From the NCBI GenBank assembly GCA_946807835.1, contig OX327694.1, forward strand, positions 10,490,001-10,554,000: a stretch of 64,000 nucleotides of DNA, read 5' to 3'. The DNA comes from Ailanthus altissimus (Eukaryota; Streptophyta; Magnoliopsida; Sapindales; Simaroubaceae). Made by a program: the position numbers and the translations under genes. This document shows, piece after piece, positions 1 to 10,137 of the stretch; positions within the stretch are counted from its first letter, which is position 1; every line of letters starts with the position of its first letter. The notes under the pieces were generated by a model. The model was not told where the DNA came from, searched no databases, and saw only the letters and a list, made by a program, of their open reading frames with translations.

Positions 1-370
1 ATACATAAAATAGACACATTTTTACTGCATCTACATCATCATCAAATATGACACTCACGAACCACGAATCTAAATCCCTGTAAGTCAACTCACTTTTATC
101 CGAAAAATATTTATGTCATAGTCTATCACCTAACCCACTTACTACAGGGTAATCCCCCATTCTAAAACCAATAATCAAATAAAATTCTTGACGAGAGAAT
201 CTAATACGTCTTTTGCCTATATAGAACCATAATTCTTCATATAAATTTTTGGTATGTACACGTCTTAATAAAATCTCATGTGCTAAAATACCTAAGAATG
301 AAATATTTGAGACATCCAAAAAATAACCAAAGCATGTGGTTCTAAATATTTCTACTTGCCTCGAAGTCAA
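1..370 (-). pseudogene. DUF1985 domain fragment of a Ulp1-type MULE (MULE-1)
   Basis: Reading leftward from an ATG at 368-370, the protein carries EIFRTTCFGYFLD, then EELWFYIG and RRIRFSRQEF, followed by a G-x-x-x-G-D-Y-P block. This order of motifs is that of the plant DUF1985 domain, found upstream of a C48 (Ulp1-like) protease domain in Kaonashi-type Mutator elements. An in-frame TGA at 116-118 ends the 84-residue reading frame, but the same frame stays open beyond it to the window edge and continues with an acidic DDDVDAVK stretch that also fits the domain. I therefore read it as one coding region with a single nonsense mutation, cut by the window. The GC-rich island at 690-850 lies about 320 bp upstream of the start. 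A comparable gene lies at 56.6-57.9 kb. The function of DUF1985 is unknown. Confidence 0.72.
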
Positions 371-689
371 TTTATTTTTTTTAAATTTTGTATAACCTAT
401 AATTTCGAGTAAGTATGTACGTTCGCTCGGTAGAAAATGTTTTTGACAATTACATAGTTTTTTGAGACATTCTCCTTCTTGAAAAAATTAAAAAACTTAT
501 TGACATATAATATTCACAATAATCGACATATAACTAACTATTAAATCAAGATTTTTATTACAACTAACCTAATATTGACAAAACAATAAACAATATTTAC
601 ATGATAATTAAAATTTTTAAAATTATTAAATTAAATAATTATAAATAAACCAAAACATATATTTTTAAATTAATCAAAAAAATTACCAT
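371..689. other. AT-rich upstream region of the MULE-1 gene
   Basis: AT-rich sequence between the DUF1985 fragment and the GC-rich island. It would hold the gene's 5' untranslated region if the ATG at 370 is the true start. I see no other gene, clear TATA box or repeat. Confidence 0.4.
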
Positions 690-850
690 GTGGCAGACGG
701 CGTTCGGCCATGTGGTGCGTGCCCAATGGCGTTAGGCACACGTCGTTGGACACACACAACGCAGGCGCCCCTAACGGAGTGCGCCTAATGCGGTGGCGCC
801 CCCTAACGGAGTGCGCCTAATGCGGTGGCGCATACCTGCCACCAGAAGTA
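690..850. repeat. GC-rich island of degenerate words, with a 31/32-bp tandem duplication
   Basis: A sharp GC-rich block in AT-rich DNA, built from variations on GCGCCTAATGCGGTG and CTAACGGAGTGCG. A 31-bp unit starting at 765 (GCGCCCCTAACGGAGTGC...) is repeated directly after itself at about 796 with one extra C. Related words such as GGCGTTAGGCAC and GGTGCATGTTAGGC occur on both sides. It lies upstream of the DUF1985 gene of MULE-1. Similar but differently worded islands occur in other elements of the window. Confidence 0.75.
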
Positions 851-1879
851 CGTAGATGCACTCGCCGGTGCATGTTAGGCAAAAAGATGGCCAAAATCAA
901 CCATTTTTGGACATTTTTTATTTCACACACATTTTCAACTTAGTTTTTATACTACATCTACACATTTTTAAACATTTCTAATAATTAAGTACAAAAATAC
1001 TCAAAATCATACAAATTTAAATTTAAAAAATATACTTACTAATTTTTTCTTATTTTTTTCAACTCCGCACTAAATATAACTTCAATCTTCAAAATTATAG
1101 AGTGAAAAATTTCTTTGTTAACCTTGAAATGGGAGAGGGGGAGAGAGGGAGAGAAGAGTGTCGGTGATTTTTTGTTTATTTGAAATTTTATTTTTTTAAT
1201 TTAAATATAAAAATGAAATGATAAAAAAATACATTTGATTATTATAATTTAAATTATTTTAATTCGTTCAAAATAACTTAAACACTATAAAAATTGGTCA
1301 ACTCAAAAAATTTCTCTTATAATTTCCCTTGTTGTACAAAAAATCTATTCTCTCCAATTAAGAACATTCAAAGTATTGACAAGCTTCACAGGAGGGCATG
1401 TACTTCAATTAATAATTATGTCTAATTGCCTTAATTTTACCAATCATTATAAATAAAAAAATCAATAAATCTAACTTAGTGATTGACTTATAAAGTAAAT
1501 ATGGGAAGAAATATGTACAATTTATAAGTGGTTATAAAAAACATCGAGATTTTATCACTTAATTTACTGGATTAAGTAAAAAAACAAAATTTATAGAACA
1601 CAATCAATTATGTAGCTAAGGAAATTAAGCATAATGTACTTTAATTTTTATACTTCTCTCTTTTGTATTTAAGTATTAATTCCTTAATATATTTCAATGA
1701 GAAAAAAAAATTAAAAATATGATCGACTATTATATTTATTTGATGTGATGCATATTAGCCAACCCGTGATTTAACTAATTAATGTACGGTTTAATTTTAA
1801 TCATACCATACATGTATGTTCAATTATTTAAAAATTACACATATAAATTAAATTTAAGTATTTATGCAAGGTGTTATGA
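851..1879. other. AT-rich noncoding, probable MULE-1 upstream end
   Basis: No gene. A GA-rich tract at about 1130-1158 (GGGAGAGGGGGAGAGAGG) reads as a CT-rich leader on the minus strand, consistent with a 5' untranslated region of the leftward DUF1985 gene. Beyond about 1320 the sequence is unstructured AT-rich DNA. I could not find a terminal inverted repeat that would fix the end of MULE-1. Confidence 0.35.
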
Positions 1880-3790
1880 ATAGGGTTGGGAAAAAAAATG
1901 ATTTTTGAAAATATTGAATCAAACTAAGCAGTTTGGTTTGGTTATAAAATGTTAAAAAAAATGTTTGTATAATCATTTTGGTATTAATTTTTAAAAATTT
2001 TCGATTCAATTCGGTTCGGTTCTATATTATAAAAGTAAAATATTGAACTAAAGGTTAAATTAATTATTTTAATATTTATTTCATAAATCGATACATAACG
2101 TAATTATATTGATTTTAAAATAAACTTATTATGAGATTGGTTGTAGGGAATATTAGTTTATAAAACATTTATCCCTAACCCTTAAGCATATTTTCTAAAT
2201 CCTTTTTTTTTATTTTACTTTCATTCAACAATCTCGTCTCCCACTCTTTGCCTCTCCTCTCCTCTCTCATTCACATTTCACAATTTTAATTCCCACAACA
2301 TAAGCATAAAAGTTGAAACTTAGGCCATCGAAAGGGAAAATTGAAACGCTACCGACTACAACTAATCACTGGTAATTCATCTCTCTTCTAGTCTTCTTCT
2401 TCCTTTCTTTGTGAGTTTAAAGTTTAAACTTAAAAATTAAAATCTCAATTACTTTAAAATTAATATTATTTACTATTGTAGTTCAAGACTTCAAGTAATT
2501 TAACTAGTTCATTTCTTTGTTTAGATTATTAAAAACAAAAAAGAATTTTTTTTTGGATGTAGTGTTAAATTAAAACAAAACACATGTTGGTTTATGAGTT
2601 TATTATATGAATGTTAATGTTACTGTTGACTTATGAGTTTACTAGATGTGTGTTAAAAAATAAAATTAACTACAAAGCTAATTATTCTTAATAATTAGCA
2701 ATTACAAAGGTAATTATTCTTAACACTTTCCTAATAAAATAATATATTATTGGCTTATATTATTATTCTTGCTGCAACAATATTTTTATATATGTTGTTG
2801 GTTTATAAATTGATTAGATGAGTGTTAATGTCTGTGCATGGACTATTAAGAAGATCCTTGCTAAATTATGGAGTTTATTCTTATTGTAACAGTATGTTTA
2901 TATATTTGTTTTTGTCTGTAGTTAAATCGTGCTAAAAAAGTAATTTTATAATTTTTATGTTACGAGGTATTTTTTTTAATACTTTTTTACAAAGAAAATA
3001 ATTGGTTAGTACTTAATATTATTTTATTTCTATATGTTATAATATAAAAATATGTTATAATATAAAAATAACTATGTAAGAGATAATTTAAATTGTTTAC
3101 ATTTTATTTTTTTCTTTTATTGTATAGGTTTTATTGATGTGACAAATTTAACTAATAGACTTTAAGCTTATGAAAATTTGTGTTTATTTATCTTAATATT
3201 CTTTATTGTCCTTGAGAACGAAAAACAGAAACTCCTTGCCGACAATATTATTTTTTAACAATAGGAATCTAATGTGCAACGGTGTTTCTAATTCAAGTGG
3301 ACGACTTCAATTATTGACTTTTTTTAAATTGATTTATGAACTTTTTAAGTGCTCAAATTGTATAAGATATAATAGAGGGATATCAACGTTTATATTGGGG
3401 AGAGTTTAATTAGTTGTCAACCACTCAAAATAAAAGTGGTACACCTTTCAATCATAGACTTAATTCAAGTTATGTGAAAAAAAAAAAAAGATTTTAGATA
3501 ATAACAAAGGACGTGTTTACTAAAATCATAAAGTGACCCTTTAAATATTGAGAAGTCAAAATTTACTAAATTTGTTATCTTAATGGTTAAATACTCAATT
3601 TTAAAAGTTTATTAATTTTAAAGTCTAGCCTAACATTTGGAGGTCAAATTGAACCGAGCCGGTTCAGAATAAAAAATTTTTCAATCCAATTTATATTTAA
3701 AAAAAATTAAATTTATTCAATTTAATTTGACTTTTAAAAAAATTAAACTGAACCAAATCATAATCAACATTAATTATGAATCATAAAATT
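1880..3790. mobile_element. possible non-autonomous hAT-like DNA transposon
   Basis: The left side starts near TAGGGTTGGGAAAAAAAA and soon carries TTCGATTCAATTCGGTTCGG at about 1998-2017. The right side holds GAACCGAGCCGGTTC at about 3652-3666 and further AAACTGAACCAAATC. Clusters of (A)ACCGAAC/GGTTCGGTT words close to both ends are typical of plant hAT relatives with TAGGGGTGGGCAAA-like termini. Between them are a CT-rich leader-like tract (2220-2280), a possible donor site after 2370, and no transposase reading frame. The right terminal repeat and an 8-bp target duplication were not found, so limits and assignment are tentative. Confidence 0.28.
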
Positions 3791-4250
3791 CATTCAAATA
3801 TACTTTCTAAGTTTCTATTGCTTTACCCTTTAACCAATTATATGATATGATATTATAATTTATAATTATTGCTGTAACATGTTGGAAAATAGCAAGGCAT
3901 AGTGAACAAAATATGATAATAAAAGGGAACTGTAAATTAAAATTAGCAAATAGAAACTAAAAAAGGAGAAAAATCTAAAGACTTTGAAAGCTTTTATCGA
4001 AGTACAACTTTAAAATAAGATATTAGCAATAATTGAGAAGAGGCAGACAAGGCAACTTGATGGGCGTTTCAATATTTACCGAGATTTTCACGCTTGAATG
4101 ATGTAGCGTGATGTGATTAATAATACCCAACCTTGACCCTCTACCTCGAGGTCCCAACTCCTGTTTAAATTTTAAATAAATGTCCTCGTATGATCCAAAA
4201 CAAGTGTTCGTAAAAACAACTGAATTTAAATAATACTGCCGCATATTTTA
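3791..4250. other. no recognisable gene
   Basis: AT-rich DNA. A 73-codon minus-strand frame (4023-4244) is locally less AT-rich than its surroundings, but its product contains no motif I recognise and could be a chance frame or an old exon. Confidence 0.3.
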
Positions 4251-4395
4251 TGCGTAAATTTAGAATTTTTATTTTAAATTAATATGTTAAATAATTTTTA
4301 AATAATAAAATAATATAATTTTAAAATTATTTATTATTTAATAATTTTAATATATTATTTAAAATAAAATTTTAAAATAATATTTAAAACGTGCA
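4251..4395. mobile_element. hairpin MITE-like palindrome (about 145 bp)
   Basis: Left arm 4251-4320 and right arm 4321-4395 are inverted copies of each other over about 70 bp with a few mismatches and indels. For example, TTTTATTTTAAAT near 4267 is matched by ATTTAAAATAAAA near 4357, and the outer ends GCGTAAATTT and AAAACGTGC pair imperfectly. There is no coding capacity. The whole segment would fold into one long stem, as expected for a small foldback or MITE-type element. No target duplication could be defined in such AT-rich sequence. Confidence 0.5.
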
Positions 4396-4439
4396 AATTA
4401 TTTTTTTAAATATATTACCCTTTAAATAGTAAGTAAGTA

Positions 4440-5140
4440 ATGTATATAAATCATTTATTTCTCAATAATAACAACAATAATAATCCGCACTTACTTAAAA
4501 CAATCCGGTAATTTAAGGTTTGCAGTACATTCTTTAAATTTTAAGTACGGTTCACCCTTCTTCCTCCGATGTACAAAGATAAAAAAACAACTATAATAAT
4601 ACAGAATTTATTTACATTAAGGGCGGCTAAGCTAAAGCAAAGCATTTAGCTCAGCTCCAGAAACAAACTTTTATTTTGTGTACTAGAAGTAGAAACCTTT
4701 AAAGGTTTCCACTTTCTTTGTGTACGATTAACTGTTTGATTCTCTGGGCAAACCTTTTTTTTTTTTCTTTTCTGCAGCTCTCATTTTGTTCAATCGTTTT
4801 CAAGAAACTGATCAAAGTTGTTGTCTTGCATTGACCATTTCTCAGAGGTACGTCATTCTTTATTAACTTGTTTCTTGCCGTGGTTCCTTGACTCAATGGG
4901 TTGTTTGACTGGTGGGTTTGCACATTTTTTTTTTTTATATTTTGACTAGTGGAAAGATAATGTGAATGAGATCTGTAATCCGGATTTTTGGTGTTTTTGT
5001 TCCTGGAAATTATTTGTTTGGTTCTGGGATATAGCTTCACCGCCTGTATAGTGTATTCTTGTAAAAGGAATTTGGTGCAGACATTGGAGTCTTTTGATAA
5101 TATTTGCTTCAATGAAGCAGTTTTTTTATAGCTGTTTATT
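4440..5140 (+). promoter_or_regulatory. host-gene-like promoter, 5' leader and leader intron
   Basis: A TATATAAAT box at 4443-4451 is followed by a leader-like stretch with moderate GC, a CT-rich tract (4745-4775) and an exon-like end CTCAGAG followed by GTACGT at 4848. From there the DNA is T-rich like a plant intron, with an acceptor-like TTGGTGCAG near 5080. This resembles the start of an ordinary plant gene with a leader intron. No coding exon can be recognised downstream, where repeats begin, so it is either a detached promoter and leader or a chance resemblance. The opposite-strand 164-codon frame over this stretch is a low-complexity K/N/S product caused by the T-rich intron. Confidence 0.3.
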
Positions 5141-5683
5141 AAATTAATCCATTTAATTGGTGTTATGTGATAATATATAGAATCGTAAGACAAAAAGGAA
5201 AAAAAGAAAGATTATAGATAGAGTTTTGGGGAGAAGGACAGGGTTTAATTTTGTAAGTGGTTCTAACTCAGTGGTTAATTAAGGCCTCGAATCTGTTTGA
5301 TTGTCCTTTTTGTTAATTTGACATTTTTATGTTCTTCAGATTGTTGATCATTTTAAATTTTAGAGAAATATCAATGATGTTGATATCCATTCATCAGTTA
5401 GATTTCTCAAGTTGTATTTATGTGGAAGTCACTAAACCGATGCCATAGTGTTCTTTGTCCTCTGTTTGTAGCTGACGGAACTAGCAGTTTCTAGACAAAA
5501 GAAAATTAATTTTGGAACCCAAAAGTTAATAAATCTTACCTTATGTGAGCTACAGGGTTCTAGTGTTCTATGTTGTATTGAGGTTTGTAAGAATATTAAT
5601 TAAAAATTATCGGAATATAATTTAGAGAGCAAGTCAAGTGCGTAGAGTGTGCAAGGATCGAAGATGAATGCGAAAGGAGGCAA
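5141..5683. other. no recognisable gene
   Basis: Intron-like or intergenic AT-rich DNA with no coherent coding frame, repeat pair or element end that I can see. Confidence 0.35.
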
Positions 5684-5825
5684 AAGACGAAGGGGGCGTG
5701 GGCGCCGCAGCGCCCAGAAAGCACCTGAGCATCGCGGTGCTAAGTGGTCAGCGCTGCGGCGCCTAGGTGGGTGCACCAGCACTGCGGCGCTGAGCGTTGA
5801 GCGCCGCAGCGGTAGGCGCAAGAAG
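5684..5825. repeat. GC-rich island built from GCGCCGCAGCG-type words
   Basis: Variations on GCGCCGCAGCG, GCGCTGCGGCGC and ATCGCGGTGC recur six or more times in about 140 bp (GGGCGCCGCAGCGCCC, CAGCGCTGCGGCGCC, CACTGCGGCGCTGAGCG, GCGCCGCAGCGG). Open frames on both strands here are a result of the composition. A similar CGCCGCGACGCC word lies in the gypsy-1 LTR near 30008, so the island may belong to a gypsy LTR, but no element boundary is visible. Confidence 0.7.
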
Positions 5826-6289
5826 TGTTTCTGTAATTGAGAGTTCCTTATTTTATTTTCCACTAATTTCAGGACTCCCTAATACAACTCTCATACGTTT
5901 AGAGTAAACCTAGGACGTCCTAAAGTTTAGAGACTGTCAATTGACTTGTAAACACATCTTTGTAATAACCCAATAGATCTAAGTGATCAAGCAAGAAACT
6001 TTTGTAGTTGTTTGTGAGAGAAAATTTATAAAGTGTAAGAAAGAGTTTTCTTTGTGATATTTCTTGTAAAAATGCATACTTTGTGAGTGTCTTATTATAC
6101 TTAACCTTTAACCATAGTTAAGTTAAATTATTTATTTAATAATTAAATAAATAAATATTTATTTTAATTATTTAACAATTAAATAATCATAAAGTAAAAT
6201 TACATTTATATCCTTACTAGGTTACCAAGTTAACCTAAAGTAGGTTCCAATATTTAACCATATACTTTAGTTAACTTAACCTTAATAAT
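5826..6289. other. unclassified repeat-like DNA left of the copia-A LTR
   Basis: Contains TTGTAAACACATCTTTGTAA and an AT palindrome around 6125-6190. This may be the weakly conserved distal part of the following LTR, whose left edge I cannot place. No gene. Confidence 0.35.
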
Positions 6290-7376
6290 TTGCTGAATTA
6301 TACTGTATTGAACCATTCAATACGGTAAACTACCCAAGTGCTCAAAGAGTACATTTCATATTGGGACTCTCTAGGTCTACACCTGATTTGTCAAATAGAA
6401 CTATTCTATGGATCCGTAATCGATGCCCCATGCACACATTACGAATATTTCAAATCAGCGTGTCAAACCATACAAGTTGAGGTCACAACGTATACGTATA
6501 ATCCTTCCATCATTTATACCCTGGATGTGCAGAGATATAGATCAGCACCGTCAAATCCCCATTTGCTCATCCATAGGATATACAACTTACTTACGTAAGC
6601 TGATCGATCTCGTATCTGCGCACACCGGGCTCTATAAGCATCAGACCATACCTAGCGACACATAGTGGTCAGACCATGAAAGGTCTTTGACATATGTGGA
6701 ACCAAAGCATAGTGGATCACTCACAAGACCACCGTAGCGCTCAAGTCAAAGGACCACGAATACTACTTAACTCGAGAGTTCATTTGACGGTTTCATAGGA
6801 TATCTATTAGGGTCCTCGTGAGTCTGTTCAGTATCCAGTCCTGACTGGATACCCGCATGCCTATACAAGCTCTAAGCTCATGGTCAGTTAAGAATAATCA
6901 TCTGAACCAGTTAGATATAGACATACATTAATCTATATAAAGTGAATTCACCGATAGACCCGAGTTGGTGAATATAGATCAGGAACATTATGTTTGAGAC
7001 ATACTTACATAATGATATTTCTTAGAACCTATTTCAACTCTTTGCAACTATATCATTACAAGTATACTCTCAGGTCTTTGTCCCATTATATATAAGGTTC
7101 TAACTCTTTAAACCTTGCTGACTCTTATAAACTGATAACTCTTAACAATGCTAACCCTTAGCATTTATAACTCTCAGCTTTGCTCACTATTAGTTCTGAT
7201 CTAAACTTCTTTAGATCAGATCTGAACTCTTTCAGATCATACAGTGTCTGTAATGTTACAAGCATTATACCATATAAATATGATATTAACAATTTTTATT
7301 CGAAATGTTTATTGTATAAATATTAACAATTAATATTCATAAATATTGGAATGACACGTAAGCACCAGCTCCAACA
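6290..7376 (-). mobile_element. 3' LTR of copia-A (partial at its far end)
   Basis: This matches the window's main long-LTR copia family: conserved blocks around the opposite-strand landmarks 'AAGGACCACGAATACTACT' (6749-6767), the paired GATC hairpins (7198-7238) and the terminal GACACGTAAGCACC...CCAACA. On the minus strand the LTR begins TGTTGG at 7376. It is followed at 7377 by AACTCCCACTTGC, the complement of a polypurine tract (GCAAGTGGGAGTT), and then by copia RNase H-like sequence. This order defines it as the 3' LTR of a leftward element. The left edge (LTR 3' end) is approximate. Confidence 0.7.
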
Positions 7377-7990
7377 AACTCCCACTTGCTTCAGTGCCAT
7401 ACGTACTGGTATCTCATACCAATACACTCCACGTGTTTCTCAAACACTATTAGAGTTTAGGCATGTGTGGGTTCGCTATGTTATTCAAGGATTAATTCCT
7501 ATATTTTATTACAACTCTTGTAGTCAAGAACTTTCTAATTATGTGATATTCAGAGTTCACATGATCAGAATACTAGTGTGCCTTATGGCTTCTTGGCTTG
7601 AACAATTACCGTTATTTTGCAATATAGTGGGATAGGTTCCACTGAACTTGGAACTATTTAAAGCTCTGCAATTAACTTGAATATCCATAATACTTTCTTT
7701 GCAGGCTTCTCAAGCCGTAACATATTCTACCTCAAAGGCAGAATTAGTTATGGACATTTAATAACACACTTTTAACTAGCTCTAGTACCGATAAAGAGAA
7801 ACACATAACTAGATGTAGACTTTCTACCATCCAGATCAGATGAAAGTCTGAATATGTGTGTCCTTTCAATTGTAAGAAACATTTCTCCATATTATATAAA
7901 CTTATCCTCTATACCTCTTAGGTATTTCAGATATGTTTCACAACCATTTCATGACATGATCTGGATTAAATAGATACTAGCTTATAACAT
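7377..7990 (-). pseudogene. copia-A polypurine tract and RNase H region
   Basis: After the polypurine tract (complement at 7377-7389), the minus strand carries decayed Ty1/copia RNase H sequence. It can be followed by comparison with the better copies at 32333-33236 and 44578-44800: the block around 7828-7990 (TCCAGATCAGATGAAAGTCTG...) is nearly identical to 44589-44765. Frames are broken throughout. It ends abruptly where a second LTR piece of the same family begins. Confidence 0.6.
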
Positions 7991-8298
7991 ATACAACCAT
8001 CAAGTCTATGTCCCATTATAGACAAGGCTGTAACTTTTGGATATGCTGAGTATTATAACCAGCTAACACTTAGCTGTACTAATATTTAGCAATTATATGT
8101 CTCAGCATGGCTAACTATGAGCCCTTATCTAAATTGTTTTTAGATCTAATCCGAACTCCTTCAGATCTATAATGTCTATAATGTTATATTGCATGGTACT
8201 ATATTGATTGGTATTAGTGATTTAATGAGAATGTACACTTGTATAAATACACAAGTATATGTACATTCAGGGATGACACGTAAGCACCGACCCTAACA
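7991..8298 (-). mobile_element. copia LTR terminal fragment inside copia-A
   Basis: About 300 bp of the 5' part of the same LTR family on the minus strand: paired GATC hairpin remnants at 8137-8176, then ATGACACGTAAGCACC and an end at CCCTAACA (8298). Its text differs from the 6290-7376 copy, for example in the tandem ACACTTGTATAAATACACAAG near 8234, so it is a different subfamily or an older copy. It separates RNase H from gag sequence of copia-A. No target duplication is visible. Confidence 0.6.
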
Positions 8299-9309
8299 AA
8301 AAGATGAAGCACCCTGAACTTAAAGGGTTGCACGCCTTTGCTCATTTCCTCATGAGATCTCTTTAACAAATTTTGTAGCTTAAAATATGTGGGAGTCAAC
8401 CCTTGCATATTGAAGTTCATGATGAATTATGTAAAAGACCCCGATAGATATTAACGAATCAAAATATTTCTCAAAGTATTATTCAAGATATATCCATAGT
8501 CTCCAATTTCTAAATGTACAAAATCATCTTAAGTACATGAGAATTCAGTGGATATGACATTTCTCTAAGGACTTACAGTAGTGTCTACTTCTCATTCTTC
8601 TTGTGCTTAGACTTTTTATAAGCTTTTGAGGTAAAATATGAAGCACCTTGAACATAAAGCGTTGTACCCATTTTGCTCATTTCCTCCTGAGCTATCTTCA
8701 ATAAATTTTGTAGCTCAATACATGTATGAGTCAACCCTTGCATATTGAAGTTCATGATGAATTGTGGAAAAGACCTCAATAGATATTGAAGAATCAAAAT
8801 ATTTCTCAAATTATTGTTCAGAGATATGTTTATAGTCTCCACTTTTTCAATGTATGAAATAATCTTAAGTACTTGAAAATTCACTGGACTACCTTCTACT
8901 AGTCTAGGCTAAAACAATGTCTTGGTGACTCGATATAGCTCAAGCTGTAGTCAGTCACCAAACAACTCCTTTAGATGGAACATAATAATGTTTGCACTAT
9001 CTATGTGCACATGTTCATAAAAAGATCAATCAACGTTAAGGCTAGGATATATGATTTGACCATCAAGTTATCATCAACCTATTTCTGATATATCTTAAGC
9101 TCTTCCAAAGTAGCTTTATCAGAAACACTTTTGGATATCTTATGATCAATAATATATCCAAGTTTTTCTGAATCTATAACAATTCTCAAATTCATAAGCC
9201 AATCAAAATAATTCTTGACACCTTTCAGTTGGTGTGTATCAAGTATATGTACCAACGGGTTGCTTAACGCTATTTTATCTTCAAAAGATAAAAAAAAAAA
9301 TGTTAACAT
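8299..9309 (-). pseudogene. copia-A gag, with an internal duplication
   Basis: The minus strand starts with an ATG at 9307-9309 and encodes a copia GAG (UBN2-type) N-terminus with NPLVHILDTHQLKG, then NYFDWLMNLRIVIDSEK and a YIIDHKI block. Further on come the typical ISYIEKVETI...LNNNLRN...LQYLLRSFPQFIMNFNMQGL and LQNLLK-AQEEMSK motifs. The second half is present twice, at 8637-8890 and 8300-8560, both covering the FIMNFNMQGL to EEMSK motifs with independent substitutions, so a segment of about 340 bp was duplicated. No zinc knuckle, integrase or RT follows. Stops and frame changes make it nonfunctional. Confidence 0.7.
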
Positions 9310-10122
9310 AACTTTTCAAGTAGTTAAAATGATTTAGATCATGGATATAACTATTTATATATTTTCAATCTAAAGATGTCCTCCTACCGCTTTACATTTT
9401 TCCTTTAATCTCTCTAATGAAAAAATGAAAGTTTAACACTTTAAACTATCTAGTGAGAAGTAAACCCAATCAACATTTATTCCAACCTCACACTTTAACA
9501 ATATTGGTCTTTATAAACCCGAAAGGTAGACAACTCTTATCAATTGCATTTTATGTAACTCTTACCTCTTATGTTAAACACACCTTATCCTCACGCATTA
9601 GCAATATTGGGTAAGTATATTCCAGATTAACTTGTCAATAGTCAAATATAAGTTACTGATATCACCTTTACACTTTACAATATGAAAGAATACATTCACT
9701 TATATTTACCTTATCTCATATATAACTAACATAGTCCAAATCACTCATACTAATCTCTCATGCTTTAACAATATTAGGAAAGACTAAGGTGATCTATCTA
9801 ACACTATATTGACAAGTTGGACCATGCATAACATTTTCTCAAAATGAAATACATTTTAATCTGATTAAGAGAGATTTTGAAACTATATACACCTCATGAG
9901 GATAATATTCTCAAATACATATTTGTTTCGCAAGCATAACTAATATCCCGTGTTAAATTAATATCCATAAAGGCCCCTATGCTACATATGCAAAGCCCTA
10001 GCGTTTATTCGAATAATGACCTAGTACTATAGTTTCAACATTTGAAGATTCAGCATCCATTATTTTTGGGCGTATAAAACAATACAATAGTCCATATCAA
10101 TCCAAATACAACACACATTATA
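9310..10122 (-). repeat. copia-A 5' leader with a fourfold CAATATTG repeat
   Basis: Noncoding leader between PBS and gag, alignable with the leaders at 14754-15600 and 49687-50698. It contains four spaced copies of a word whose plus-strand form is CCTCACNCTTTAACAATATT, at 9486-9507, 9589-9610, 9665-9684 and 9755-9778. In the other two leaders the same word occurs four times at similar spacing. CAATATTG is itself a perfect palindrome. Confidence 0.6.
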
Positions 10123-10133
10123 CTTTGATGCCA
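10123..10133 (-). other. copia-A primer-binding site remnant
   Basis: CTTTGATGCCA on the plus strand is the decayed complement of the initiator-tRNA-Met primer site TGGTATCAGAG. It directly adjoins the LTR start (TGTTAATG at 10138), which fixes the element's orientation as leftward. Confidence 0.5.
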
Positions 10134-10137
10134 GTTT

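Noticed and set aside
4699..5193. 164-codon minus-strand reading frame
   Set aside because: Product is a K/N/S/T-rich string without motifs, lying opposite a T-rich intron-like stretch; best explained by composition.
5600..5863. Overlapping arginine-rich frames on both strands
   Set aside because: Both arise from the GCGCCGCAGCG word island; no start context, no conserved motif.
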